Shown here: positions 22,689 to 31,192 of the stretch, one piece after another
Layout: every line of letters starts with the position of its first letter
Position numbering within the stretch: position 1 is the stretch's first letter
Assembly (NCBI RefSeq): GCF_027923905.1
Contig: NZ_AP026966.1
Location: 3,659,001 to 3,723,000, forward strand
Source: Massilia varians
GTDB taxonomy: Bacteria; Pseudomonadota; Gammaproteobacteria; Burkholderiales; Burkholderiaceae_D
DNA length: 64,000 nucleotides
Direction: 5' to 3'
The notes under the pieces: generated by a model
Told to the model about the DNA's origin: nothing
What the model saw: the letters and a program-made list of their open reading frames with translations, nothing else
Databases searched by the model: none
Translations under genes and position numbers: made by a program

Positions 22689-22865
22689 ATGAGCATGCAC
22701 CCCGATCCCGATCTGAACCCTGGTGACGAAGCCGAACCCGACACGCCCGGCGCCGGCGAAGACGTCTGTGAAGCCTGCGCCGGCAGCGGCAAGCTGTCCG
22801 ACGGCCGGCCCTGCTCCAACTGCGGCGGCACCGGCAAGGTGATGCGCGGCATCGGCGGCGGCTGA
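22689..22865 (+). CDS. Small CxxCxGxG zinc-finger-like protein
   Basis: A 58-residue acidic protein that would be missed by many gene finders. The N-terminal half is Asp/Glu/Pro-rich. The C-terminal half has two CxxC-G motifs, CEACAGSGKL and CSNCGGTGKV, the pattern of one DnaJ-type zinc-binding module, ending in a Gly-rich tail. Such solo modules occur in proteobacteria as small chaperone-like or regulatory proteins of unknown role. It is followed 13 bp later by the first chromate transporter gene and could be co-transcribed with it. Confidence 0.7.
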   Translation: MSMHPDPDLNPGDEAEPDTPGAGEDVCEACAGSGKLSDGRPCSNCGGTGKVMRGIGGG

Positions 22866-22878
22866 GCGCCCGCCCCGC

Positions 22879-23499
22879 ATGACAGGCTGGCAGCGGCGCG
22901 ACGACCATCCCGGGATGCGCGCTACGCCTGCCACCCATCCCGATCCGGACCGTCTCCGTCCGGCGTCGCTGGCCGACCTGTTCGTCTCGTTTACCGTCCT
23001 TGCCCTGCAAGGCTTCGGCGGCGTGCTCGCGGTGGTCCAGCGCGAGATCGTCGAGCGCAAGCGCTGGCTGACGCAGGAGGAATTCATCGAGGACTGGGCC
23101 GTGGCGCAGATCATGCCCGGGCCGAACGTGCTCAACCTGTCGATCATGATCGGCGCCCGCTGGTTCGGCCTGCCCGGGGCCGTGGCCGCGGCCGCTGGAC
23201 TGCTCGCCTTGCCGCTGCTGCTGGTGCTGGTGCTGGCGGCCTTCCACGCGCAGTACGCGGATCACCCCGCGGTGACCGGCGCGCTGCGCGGCATGGCGGC
23301 CGTGTCGGCCGGCCTGATCGCCGCCACTGGCCTCAAGCTGTCCAGCGCCTTGGCGAAGAACCCGATCCCGCTGCCCTGGTCGATCGGCATCGCGGCGGCG
23401 GCTTTTGCCCTGCTGGCCTGGCTGCGCGCACCGCTGCTCTGGGTGCTGCCCGCGCTGGGCGGGCTCGGCTTCGTGCTGGCCTGGCGCGGCTTGCGATGA
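22879..23499 (+). CDS. Chromate transporter, first half-size subunit
   Basis: A 206-residue ChrA-family (CHR) membrane protein of the short-chain type, which works as a pair. The CHR signature near the N-terminus is LQGFGGVLAVVQREIV, followed by WAVAQIMPGPNVLNLSIMIG and about five hydrophobic segments. The stop overlaps the start of the second half-size gene (ATGA), which implies coupled translation of a heteromer. It may export chromate in exchange for protons, or move another anion. ATG 22915 is an alternative start that removes a charged, Pro-rich N-terminal stretch. Confidence 0.9.
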   Translation: MTGWQRRDDHPGMRATPATHPDPDRLRPASLADLFVSFTVLALQGFGGVLAVVQREIVERKRWLTQEEFIEDWAVAQIMPGPNVLNLSIMIGARWFGLPGAVAAAAGLLALPLLLVLVLAAFHAQYADHPAVTGALRGMAAVSAGLIAATGLKLSSALAKNPIPLPWSIGIAAAAFALLAWLRAPLLWVLPALGGLGFVLAWRGLR

Positions 23500-24077
23500 C
23501 GACGGCGCCGCTCCTCGTCCTGGGCTGGCACGACTGGCTCAACTTGTTCGTCCATTTCCTGATGCTGTCGCTGATGCAGTTCGGCGGCGCGATCTCGGTG
23601 AGCGCCGACATGCAGCGCTTCCTGGTCGAAGAGGAGGGCTGGCTGGCCCCTTCCCAGTTCAGCGATGCGATCGCGCTGGCGCAGGCGGCGCCGGGACCGA
23701 ACGTGCTGTTCGTCGCACTGATGGGCTGGCACCTGGGCATGAACACCGGCAGCCTCGGCGCCGCCCTGGGCGGCGTGGCGCTGGCCATGGCCGGCATCCT
23801 GCTGCCCTCTTCCATCCTCAATTACCAGGTCGCGCAGTGGGGACACCGCAATCGCGAGCTGCGCACGGTGCGCGCCTTCCGGCTCGGCATGGCGCCGACC
23901 GTGATCGGCATGCTGCTGGCCACCAGCTGGCTGCTCGCCGGCGCCGGTCCGGCGCACGGCAGCTGGCCGGTCTGGCTGCTCGCCGGGGCGAGCTGCCTCG
24001 TCATCTGGCGCACCCGCCTGCACCTGCTGTGGCTGCTCGGGGCCGGCGCCCTGATGGGCGCACTCGGATTCGTCTGA
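23496..24077 (+). CDS. Chromate transporter, second half-size subunit
   Basis: A 193-residue partner of the preceding gene, again of the short CHR type. It has the signature MQFGGAISVSADMQRFLVEE, then IALAQAAPGPNVLFVALMGW, and several membrane helices. The two halves together equal one long-chain ChrA, with the second expected to insert in the opposite orientation. It overlaps the first gene by 4 bases. No chrB regulator is visible nearby, so chromate induction cannot be inferred from this sequence. Confidence 0.9.
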   Translation: MTTAPLLVLGWHDWLNLFVHFLMLSLMQFGGAISVSADMQRFLVEEEGWLAPSQFSDAIALAQAAPGPNVLFVALMGWHLGMNTGSLGAALGGVALAMAGILLPSSILNYQVAQWGHRNRELRTVRAFRLGMAPTVIGMLLATSWLLAGAGPAHGSWPVWLLAGASCLVIWRTRLHLLWLLGAGALMGALGFV

Positions 24078-24137
24078 CTGGCAAGCCGGGACGGCACAGG
24101 GCATACTTGCGGGATTGACCACTTATCCAGCGAACCC

Positions 24138-24980
24138 ATGCTCGAACTTCTCAGCGAACATGCCTGCTTCGGCGGCGTCCAGCGTTTTTACCGTGTCGAT
24201 TCGGCCGCCATCGGCCTGCCGATGCGCTTTTCCGTCTACCTGCCGCCCGGCGCCGAAGGTAAACGCCTCCCTGTTCTGTTCTACCTGGCCGGTCTGACCT
24301 GCACCGAAGAAACCTTCATGATCAAGGCCGGCGCCCAGCGCGTGGCGGCACAGGAAGGCCTGATCCTGGTCACGCCCGACACCAGCCCGCGCGGCGCCGG
24401 CGCGCCCGGCGAAACCGACAGCTGGGACTTCGGCGCGGGCGCCGGCTTCTACGTCGACGCTACCCAAGCCCCATGGTCGCAGCACTACCGCATGTACAGC
24501 CACGTGCTGGAACTGCGCGAACTGGTGCTGGCCCAACTGCCGGCCGACCCGGCGCGGGTCGGCATCTTCGGGCACTCGATGGGCGGACATGGCGCGCTCA
24601 TGATGGCGCTGCGCAATCCCACCCTGTTCCGTTCGGTGTCGGCGTTCGCGCCGATCGCGGCGCCGATGCGCTGCCCGTGGGGTCAGAAGGCCTTCGGCGG
24701 CTACCTGGGCAGCGACCAGGAATCCTGGCGCCAGTACGACGCGAGCGAACTGATGGCCGCGATGGACACGGCGCCCTTCCCCGGCGGGATCCTGATCGAC
24801 CAGGGGCTGGCCGACAAATTCCTGGCCGAGCAGCTGTATCCGGAAGCCTTCGAGGATGCCTGCGCGCGTGCCGGCCAGCCCTTGACGCTGCGCCGGCATG
24901 CGGGCTACGACCATGGCTACTATTTCATCTCGACCTTCGTGGAAGACCATGTGCGCTTCCATCGCCGCCTGCTCGGATGA
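24138..24980 (+). CDS. fghA: S-formylglutathione hydrolase
   Basis: Hydrolyses S-formylglutathione to formate and glutathione, the second step of glutathione-dependent formaldehyde detoxification. It has 280 residues, the usual length. The nucleophile is about Ser147 in GHSMGGHGAL. The N-terminal block VYLPPGAEGKRLPVLFYLAG, LTCTEETFMIKAGAQRVAA, and the His in HAGYDHGYYFI are all typical of the esterase D family. The formaldehyde dehydrogenase gene (adhC/frmA) that normally accompanies it is not in this stretch. Confidence 0.94.
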   Translation: MLELLSEHACFGGVQRFYRVDSAAIGLPMRFSVYLPPGAEGKRLPVLFYLAGLTCTEETFMIKAGAQRVAAQEGLILVTPDTSPRGAGAPGETDSWDFGAGAGFYVDATQAPWSQHYRMYSHVLELRELVLAQLPADPARVGIFGHSMGGHGALMMALRNPTLFRSVSAFAPIAAPMRCPWGQKAFGGYLGSDQESWRQYDASELMAAMDTAPFPGGILIDQGLADKFLAEQLYPEAFEDACARAGQPLTLRRHAGYDHGYYFISTFVEDHVRFHRRLLG

Positions 24981-25017
24981 GGGATGGCGGGGTCCAGGCC
25001 GGCGCCTGCCCCGCCCG

Positions 25018-25081
25018 CTTGAAAACGCCCCGCCTCCGACCTATAAAGACATTGCCGGCATCCGCCGGCACGCTCAATGTC
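25018..25081 (+). promoter_or_regulatory. Hsp20 promoter and structured 5' leader
   Basis: CTTGAAA (25018-25024) and TATAAA (25042-25047) with a 17-bp spacer make a strong sigma70 promoter whose -35 also matches the sigma32 CTTGAAA core. Transcription would begin near 25054. The leader region contains a hairpin: GACATTG (25048-25054) with CAATGTC (25075-25081) outside and CCGGC/GCCGG inside. Further on, ATGG-agg-CCAT can fold over the GGAGG ribosome site. A heat-responsive leader is an inference. Confidence 0.5.
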
Positions 25082-25098
25082 TATCCATGGAGGCCATC

Positions 25099-25569
25099 AT
25101 GAATCTCATTAGACGGGGCAATAGCCCGCTCCCGGCCTACCGTCCGGGCGCCGTCGAGGACCAGTTCGGGCGCATGGTCGAGAGCATGTTCCAGGACTTC
25201 TTCGCGCCGCTCGCACAGGGCGGGCAATGGGCCGGCGAAGGCGCGGCGACGCCGCGGGTCGACGTCAGCGAGACCGAAAAGACCTACGAAATCCAGGCCG
25301 AACTCCCCGGCGTGAACAAGGAGGACGTCAAGGTGTCGGTCGACGGGCAGCGCATTACCATCGAGGCGGAATGCCGCTCGGCAAACGAACGCCGCGAGGG
25401 TGAAACCGTGGTGTATGCTGAACGTACCGCACGCAGGTTCATGCGCAGCTTCGCCCTGCCCACCGAAGTCGACGACGGTGCGGCACAGGCCAAGCTGGAG
25501 AACGGCGTACTGCAGCTGAGCCTGCCCAAAAAGCAGGGTACTGAAGCACGCCGCCTGACCATCCAGTAA
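25099..25569 (+). CDS. Small heat shock protein Hsp20
   Basis: An alpha-crystallin-type holdase of 156 residues that binds unfolding proteins as a large oligomer. The crystallin domain covers about residues 50-150: PRVDVSETEKTYEIQAELPG, NKEDVKVSVDGQRITIEAEC, then RRFMRSFALPTEVD and AKLENGVLQLSLPKK, ending in the short C-terminal extension. GGAGG sits 5 bases before the ATG at 25099, which fixes this start rather than the upstream in-frame ATG at 25087. It heads a stress cluster with a phosphoribosyltransferase and an Ere-like gene. Confidence 0.93.
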   Translation: MNLIRRGNSPLPAYRPGAVEDQFGRMVESMFQDFFAPLAQGGQWAGEGAATPRVDVSETEKTYEIQAELPGVNKEDVKVSVDGQRITIEAECRSANERREGETVVYAERTARRFMRSFALPTEVDDGAAQAKLENGVLQLSLPKKQGTEARRLTIQ

Positions 25570-25676
25570 TCGCCGGCCACGCGCCCGGCGCCATCCATGG
25601 TCCGTGTCCCGCGTTGCGGCGCCCTGCCGCGGCGCGGCGCGGCCGTTTTGCATTTTACGATGGTTCGGTTTGTTCT

Positions 25677-26399
25677 ATGCGTTTCACCATGCCGGAAACC
25701 GAAGGCTACAAGGACCGCGCCCACGCCGGCCGACAACTGGCGCGCAGCTTGCGCCATCTCGCCGGCGGGGCCGACCCGATCGTGCTCGGCCTGCCGCGCG
25801 GCGGCGTGCCGGTGGCCTTCGCGGTGGCCCAGGCCCTCGGCGCCGAGCTCGACGTCCTGCTGGTGCGCAAGCTGGGCATGCCCGGCAACGAGGAGTACGC
25901 GATGGGCGCGATCGGCAGCGGCGGCGTGCGCGTGCTGCAGCCGGGGGTGCCCGGCCTGCTGGGCGTGACGCAGGAACAGGTGGAGCGGGTGGCCGCGCGC
26001 GAACTGGCCGAGCTCGAACGGCGCGACCGCCTCTACCGCGGTGGACGCCCGCCGCCGCGGCTCGCGGGCCGCTGCGTGATCCTGGTCGACGATGGCATTG
26101 CGACCGGGGCCAGCATGCTGGCCGCGGTCCAGGTCGCGCGCAAGCACCAGGTCGCGCGGCTGGTGGTGGCGGCGCCGGTGGGCGCGCCCGACACCCTCGA
26201 ACGGCTCGCGCGAGAAGCCGACGAAGTCGTCTGTCCGCTTGCCCCTTCCCGCTTTCAAGCGGTCGGCCAGTTCTACCGGTCGTTCGGGCAGACGGAAGAC
26301 GAAGAAGTACAGGACCTGCTGGCACAGGCATGGGCGGCGCCCGCCGCACCGGATGGTGGGCAGCAGGGGAACAAGGACAACAGAAAGGAGCGGACATGA
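25677..26399 (+). CDS. Type I phosphoribosyltransferase-domain protein
   Basis: A protein of about 240 residues with the PRPP-binding loop CVILVDDGIATGASMLAA of type I phosphoribosyltransferases and an N-terminal YKDRAHAGRQLA plus VLGLPRGGVPVA, the pattern of the widespread stress-cluster PRTases whose substrate is unknown. It ends with a short charged tail and its stop overlaps the next gene's ATG. I chose the ATG at 25677 (MRFTMPETEG); 25689 is also possible. Members of this group often sit near Hsp20 and Ere-like genes, as here. It is probably not a purine salvage enzyme. Confidence 0.85.
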   Translation: MRFTMPETEGYKDRAHAGRQLARSLRHLAGGADPIVLGLPRGGVPVAFAVAQALGAELDVLLVRKLGMPGNEEYAMGAIGSGGVRVLQPGVPGLLGVTQEQVERVAARELAELERRDRLYRGGRPPPRLAGRCVILVDDGIATGASMLAAVQVARKHQVARLVVAAPVGAPDTLERLAREADEVVCPLAPSRFQAVGQFYRSFGQTEDEEVQDLLAQAWAAPAAPDGGQQGNKDNRKERT

Positions 26400-27193
26400 A
26401 ACCAATTCCAACCGAGACGGCAACCGATGTGGGCAGCGTGGGCAAATGGCTGGGTGCGGCAGCGGCGGGAGCGCTGCTGATGTACCTGCTCGATCCCGAG
26501 CGCGGCACGGCGCGCCGTTCGCGCGCACTGTCCGCGATGCGCGCCGCCGGCGCCCGTACCGGGGCGACGGTCGACGGTGTGCTGCACGGCGCCGGCGACC
26601 GCCTGGCCGGGCTCAAGGACAGCGCCGCCAACGCCCTGTCGCGCGGCGCCGATCGCGTGCAGGCGCAGGCGGCGCCGATGCTCGAGCGCGCCCGCCACGG
26701 CGTCCAGGAAGCCACCCATCGCCTGGAAGACAGTGCTCAACGCCTCCGCGAGCGCGCCAAGACTGCGGCCGAGGACAGCGGCGTGCGCGGCTATGACGCC
26801 GATGCCGGCCGTACGCCGGCGCCCTCCAACCGCTATGAACCGGCCCGCGATTACGGCGCCGAGCAGCGCGAGCGCGGCGGACTGTCCGCGTGGCTGCGCG
26901 GCTCCCGCGGCGGCGCCCGGGACGGACGCGGCCCCGACTATCTGGAAGGCGCCCATCCGGCCCTGGTGGGCGGCGGCATGCTGGGCCTGCTCAGCCTGAT
27001 GCGCCGCTCTCCGGGCGGCCTGCTGATCGGACTGGCCGGCCTGGCCCTGCTGTGGCAAGGCACCCGCGACAAGACCTACCGCGTCAGCGACAACATTCCG
27101 GCCAGGCTCCCGCAGATGAAGCACCAGGACGAGCACGGCCAGGCGCCGGTGATCCCGCCGGCCGAGCAGTCCGGCAGCCGCTACCTGCACTGA
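26396..27193 (+). CDS. Hypothetical membrane-anchored protein of the stress cluster
   Basis: A 265-residue protein I do not recognise by function. It starts with an anchor, WLGAAAAGALLMYLLDPERG, followed by Arg-rich residues, a pattern shared by many small inner-membrane stress proteins. The middle (residues about 45-130) is Ala/Arg-rich amphipathic helix of the apolipophorin type (LKDSAANALSRGADRVQAQA). A second hydrophobic stretch is HPALVGGGMLGLLSL and GGLLIGLAGLALLWQG. The start overlaps the PRTase stop (ATGA), with AAAGGAG upstream. It probably acts at the inner membrane during envelope stress. Confidence 0.75.
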   Translation: MKPIPTETATDVGSVGKWLGAAAAGALLMYLLDPERGTARRSRALSAMRAAGARTGATVDGVLHGAGDRLAGLKDSAANALSRGADRVQAQAAPMLERARHGVQEATHRLEDSAQRLRERAKTAAEDSGVRGYDADAGRTPAPSNRYEPARDYGAEQRERGGLSAWLRGSRGGARDGRGPDYLEGAHPALVGGGMLGLLSLMRRSPGGLLIGLAGLALLWQGTRDKTYRVSDNIPARLPQMKHQDEHGQAPVIPPAEQSGSRYLH

Positions 27194-27209
27194 GCGAGGC
27201 GATGCGTCC

Positions 27210-28559
27210 ATGGCCAGCGCTACCCAGCATGACACCGCCGTCCTGCGGGCGGCGGCCCGGCCGCTCACCGGCAGCGCGTCCGACTACGACGCGCTCCTCG
27301 ATCTGGTCGGCGATGCGCGCTTCGTGCTGCTCGGCGAAGCCACCCATGGTAGCGCCGAGTTCTACGATGAGCGCGCACGCATCACGCAGCGCCTGATCGA
27401 GGAAAAAGGCTTCACCGCTGTGGCGGTCGAGGCCGACTGGCCCGATGCCTGGCGCGTCAACCGCTACGTGCGTGGCGAAGGCGCGGACCCCGACGGACGC
27501 GCCGCCCTGTCCGGCTTCGAACGCTTTCCCGCCTGGATGTGGCGCAACACCTCGGTGCTGGCTTTCGTGGAGTGGCTGCGCGCTCGCAACGACGCCGCCG
27601 GCGCCGGGGGCGGCAAGACCAAAGCCGGTTTCTATGGGCTCGACCTGTACAGCCTGTTCACCTCGATCCAGGAAGTGCTGCGCTACCTGGAACAGGTCGA
27701 TCCGGTTGCCGCACAAGAAACCCGGCGCCGCTACGCCTGCTTCGACCACTACGGCCAGGACAGCCAGCACTACGGCTATGCGGCCGGCGTCGGCCTGTCG
27801 GAGTCGTGCCAGCAAGGCGTCAACGCGGCGCTGCAGGATTTGCAGCAGCGCGCCTTCGACTACATGCAGGCCGACGGCGCCAGCGCCGAAGATGCCTTCT
27901 TCTACGCCCAGCAGAATGCGCGCCTGGTGAAGAATGCCGAGGAATACTACCGCACCATGTTCCGCGGGCGCATCTCGTCCTGGAACCTGCGTGACAGCCA
28001 CATGGCCGAAACCCTCGATGCGCTCGCGCGCCACCTGGGGCGCGCGGGCAAGCCGGCCAGGATCGTCGTCTGGGAGCACAATTCGCACATCGGCGACGCG
28101 CGCGCCACCGAGATCGGGCGCCAGGGCGAATGGAACGTGGGCGAACTGGCGCGCAAGGCCTACGGCCAGGATGCCTGCCTGATCGGTTTCACCACCTACG
28201 ACGGCCGGGTGACGGCGGCCTCCGAATGGGACGGCCCGGCCGAACACAAGCAGGTCCGGCCCGGCATGCCCGGCAGCTACGAGCACCTGCAGCACAGCGT
28301 CGGCATGGAGCGCTTCTTCCTGCCGCTGCGCACACCCGGCGCGGCGCGCGACCTGCTGATGGAAGAACGGCTGGAGCGCGCCATCGGCGTGCTCTACCTG
28401 CCGCGCAGCGAGCGCCAGAGCCATTACTTCATGGCCCAACTGGCGCGCCAGTTCGATGCGGTGATCCACATCGACCATACCAGCGCGGTGACGCCGCTCG
28501 ATGCGACCAGTGGCTGGCATTCGGACGAGCCGCCGGAGACCTATCCGCAGGGGCTGTAG
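27210..28559 (+). CDS. Erythromycin-esterase-like protein
   Basis: A 449-residue member of the erythromycin esterase (Ere) superfamily. The conserved active-site regions are LLGEATHGSAEFYDERA, AVAVEADWPDAWRVNRYVRG, and WEHNSHIGDARATEIG, with the His and Glu residues that form the catalytic centre in EreA/EreB. Chromosomal homologues beside Hsp20 and PRTase genes are thought to have roles unrelated to macrolide resistance; no resistance claim can be made here. It starts 16 bp after the previous gene and is probably part of the same operon. It converges with the diguanylate cyclase gene 4 bp away. Confidence 0.85.
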   Translation: MASATQHDTAVLRAAARPLTGSASDYDALLDLVGDARFVLLGEATHGSAEFYDERARITQRLIEEKGFTAVAVEADWPDAWRVNRYVRGEGADPDGRAALSGFERFPAWMWRNTSVLAFVEWLRARNDAAGAGGGKTKAGFYGLDLYSLFTSIQEVLRYLEQVDPVAAQETRRRYACFDHYGQDSQHYGYAAGVGLSESCQQGVNAALQDLQQRAFDYMQADGASAEDAFFYAQQNARLVKNAEEYYRTMFRGRISSWNLRDSHMAETLDALARHLGRAGKPARIVVWEHNSHIGDARATEIGRQGEWNVGELARKAYGQDACLIGFTTYDGRVTAASEWDGPAEHKQVRPGMPGSYEHLQHSVGMERFFLPLRTPGAARDLLMEERLERAIGVLYLPRSERQSHYFMAQLARQFDAVIHIDHTSAVTPLDATSGWHSDEPPETYPQGL

Positions 28560-28563
28560 GCCC

Positions 28564-30549
28564 TCAGCCCTCGAAGAATGCGTAGCCGTTCCTGCCCTGC
28601 CCCTTCGCCAGGTACAGCGCGCTGTCCGCGGCCGCCAGCAACTGCTCCTGCGCCTGGCGCGGCTGCGACAAGGCCACGCCGACGCTGGTCGAGGCGTGTA
28701 CCGGGCCGGCGCTGGTGGAAAACGGCACCCGCATGCTCTCCACGATTTTTTCCGCGATGTGCTCGGCCTCGACGCGCGTGCCGATTTCCTCGAGGATGAC
28801 CACGAACTCGTCGCCCGACAGGCGCGCCGGGGTATCGGTGGCGCGCACGCCGGCGCCGAGGCGGCGTGCGAATTCCTTCAGGACTTCGTCGCCGACGCCG
28901 TGCCCATGGGTATCGTTGATCTTCTTGAAGTGGTCGATGTCCAGGTAGGCCAGGGCCAGCGGCTTGCCGCTGCGGCGCGCGCGGTCGAGCGCGTGGTGCA
29001 GGGTCTCGCCGAACATGCGCCGGTTGGCGATGCCGGTCAGGGTGTCGACCCGCGCCAGCTGCCGCAGCTGTTCCTCGACTTCCTTCACGTGGGTCATGTC
29101 GTGCACCAGCGCGTACACCCCCGCCACCCTGCCGTCCGGCTGCTGGTCGGGGATGTAGGTCGCCTGCAGGATGCGCGGCTCACCCTGCACCGGGATGCGC
29201 ACCTCATGCGTCACCGCCTGCCCGCCGAAAGCCTGTTCCAGGTGCGGAGAAAGGTCGGCCTCGGTTTCCGCGCCCAGCAGTTTCGCAACCGGCATCCCGA
29301 CCAGTTGCTCCGGCGAGATGCCGAACCATTTTTCGTAGGTCGCGTTTCCGAAGCGGAAGCAATGGTGGCGGTCGATATAGGAAATCAGGACCGGGAGGTT
29401 ATCCGTGATCATGCGCAGGCGCCGCTCGCTTTCCGCCCGCTCGTTTTCGGCCAGCTCGCGCTCGGCCATCAGCGCATGGAAGGCCCGCCCCAGTTCGCCG
29501 ATTTCATCCTTGCGTCCGTCGCGCAGGACGTCGATCGCGGCGCCATCCATGCGGATCGCGGCGACGTTGTCGCGCAGCTCCTGCAGCGGCGCCAGCAGCC
29601 GGAACACCAGCACCCAGGCCAGCAGGCCGGCCGCGAGCGCCAGCCCGCCGGCGCTGAAAAAGGCGTTGTGGCGCATCCTGTCCATCGGCGCGAACGCCTC
29701 GTCGCTCGGATAGCGCGCCGCCAGGATCCATCCGGTGCTGCGCAGGCGCTTGTAGGCATAGATCGAATCGGTGCCGTCCTTGCTTTGCGCTTCCAGCCAG
29801 CCTTCGAAGCCGGCCAGGGCGCGCTCGGTGCCCTGGTTCACGCCGGGCGTGCTGCCGACGTGCCGGAACAGGCGCGCTTCGTCGGGATGGTCGATCACCA
29901 TGCCCTCGGCCGTCATCAGGAACAGGTAGCCGGTCTTGCCCGGCTTGAGGGTGCTGATCTGGCGCAGGAAGCCGGAACGCCGCAGGTCCACGCTGCCGGT
30001 CAGCACCGCCGCCACCCCGCCCGACTCGTCCAGTATCGGCGCGCTGAAGACCACGATGTGATTGTTCGTCAGGCGGCTGCGGATCGGCCGCGAGATCACG
30101 CCCTTGCGCGTCTGGAGCGTGCGCTCGAAATAGTCGGTGCCGCGTGCATTGAGCGAGGTCGGCCCGGGCAGCTCGCGCACCGACAGGCGCATCTCGCCGT
30201 CGCCGTCGAAGACCACCAGGTTCAGGTATTCGTCGGTGCCCCACAGCTTCACCTGTTCGGACAGGAAGGGCCGCAGCCCGGCCCAGTCGCTGCGCAGCCG
30301 CGGAGGAATGCCCGCGGCCAGGGCCTCAATCTGCCCCAGCCTGGCGGCCAGGCGGTCGTCCATAAAGGAGGCCGCGCCCGACAGCATGGTGAACTGCTGG
30401 TCGCCGATCACGCGCTTCATGCCACGCTCGGCCACCGACAGGGTCGACAGCGTTACCAGGAGGGTGGCGGCGAACACCAGTACCGCCGCCACCGAGGCGA
30501 GGCGCAGCTTGAGGTTCGCCGAGGCCAGGCGTGGACCTTGTTGGGGCAT
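28564..30549 (-). CDS. Membrane diguanylate cyclase (Cache, HAMP, PAS, GGDEF)
   Basis: A 661-residue enzyme that makes cyclic di-GMP. Domains in order: membrane helix (residues about 12-35), periplasmic double Cache sensor to about residue 280, second helix (FSAGGLALAAGLLAWVLVF), HAMP, PAS (ITDNLPVLISYIDRHH), and GGDEF from about residue 490 (ARVDTLTGIANRRMF). The signature is SGDEF, an accepted active variant, and the inhibitory I-site RATD is present five residues before it, so product inhibition is expected. It diverges from the molybdenum hydroxylase operon. Confidence 0.92.
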   Translation of the reverse strand: MPQQGPRLASANLKLRLASVAAVLVFAATLLVTLSTLSVAERGMKRVIGDQQFTMLSGAASFMDDRLAARLGQIEALAAGIPPRLRSDWAGLRPFLSEQVKLWGTDEYLNLVVFDGDGEMRLSVRELPGPTSLNARGTDYFERTLQTRKGVISRPIRSRLTNNHIVVFSAPILDESGGVAAVLTGSVDLRRSGFLRQISTLKPGKTGYLFLMTAEGMVIDHPDEARLFRHVGSTPGVNQGTERALAGFEGWLEAQSKDGTDSIYAYKRLRSTGWILAARYPSDEAFAPMDRMRHNAFFSAGGLALAAGLLAWVLVFRLLAPLQELRDNVAAIRMDGAAIDVLRDGRKDEIGELGRAFHALMAERELAENERAESERRLRMITDNLPVLISYIDRHHCFRFGNATYEKWFGISPEQLVGMPVAKLLGAETEADLSPHLEQAFGGQAVTHEVRIPVQGEPRILQATYIPDQQPDGRVAGVYALVHDMTHVKEVEEQLRQLARVDTLTGIANRRMFGETLHHALDRARRSGKPLALAYLDIDHFKKINDTHGHGVGDEVLKEFARRLGAGVRATDTPARLSGDEFVVILEEIGTRVEAEHIAEKIVESMRVPFSTSAGPVHASTSVGVALSQPRQAQEQLLAAADSALYLAKGQGRNGYAFFEG

Positions 30550-30712
30550 GAATTGTCGCGATACAGTCAGCAGGATGACAAAGTATTACATATTCCCTGT
30601 ATCCATACCGCCCCCTTTGACCGGCAAACAATCAATATTGTTGAGAGCGCTTGATTGGATTAGCATGGCGGATTCCCTCATATTTCTTCCCTGCAAACGC
30701 CGAGGCCAACGA

Positions 30713-31192
30713 ATGAGTACATACACGCTGCACATCAACGGCAAGAACCAGGCCGTGGACGTCGAACCCGACACGCCACTGCTGTGGGCCTTGCGCGACA
30801 CCCTTGGCCTCGTCGGCACCAAGTACGGCTGCGGCCTCGGCCAGTGCGGCGCCTGCACCGTGCACATCGACGGCGTGCCGGCGCGCGCCTGCCTGACGCC
30901 GGTCTCCAGCCTGGGCAAGCAGAAGATCACCACCATCGAGGGTCTCGACCCGAACGCCCGCCATCCGCTGCAGCTGGCCTGGCAGGAGCTCGACGTGCCG
31001 CAATGCGGCTACTGCCAGTCGGGCCAGATCATGAGTGCCTGCCACCTGTTGAAGCAGCATCCGAAGCCGACCGACGCCCAGATCGACGAGGCGATGGCGG
31101 GCAACCTGTGCCGCTGCGCGACCTATACCCGGATCCGCGCCGGCATCCACCGCGCAGCCGAGATCGCTTCGACCGGAAAGGGCAAGAAATGA
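30713..31192 (+). CDS. (2Fe-2S) subunit of a molybdenum hydroxylase
   Basis: A 159-residue small subunit of the IorA/CoxS type that passes electrons from the molybdenum centre. The plant-type 2Fe-2S site is YGCGLGQCGACTVHIDG and the helical-domain cluster is CGYCQSGQIMSACHLL with NLCRCATYTRIR. The ATG at 30713 follows GAGGCC, a weak ribosome site. The stop overlaps the start of the large subunit (ATGA). There is no FAD subunit, so electrons probably go to a cytochrome, as in isoquinoline 1-oxidoreductase and related aldehyde dehydrogenases. Confidence 0.93.
   Translation: MSTYTLHINGKNQAVDVEPDTPLLWALRDTLGLVGTKYGCGLGQCGACTVHIDGVPARACLTPVSSLGKQKITTIEGLDPNARHPLQLAWQELDVPQCGYCQSGQIMSACHLLKQHPKPTDAQIDEAMAGNLCRCATYTRIRAGIHRAAEIASTGKGKK

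Noticed and set aside
25604..27193. A single 529-codon protein running through the PRTase region into the hypothetical membrane protein.
   Set aside because: The first 260 codons overlap the PRTase in another frame and have no family resemblance, while the ATG at 26396 has a good ribosome site.
27210..28559. Macrolide resistance gene.
   Set aside because: Family membership alone does not show resistance. The stress-cluster context suggests a housekeeping role for this homologue.
30550..30712. A defined operator or FNR-type site between the cyclase and the hydroxylase.
   Set aside because: I found only short AT-rich stretches and no clear symmetrical element or well-spaced promoter boxes.
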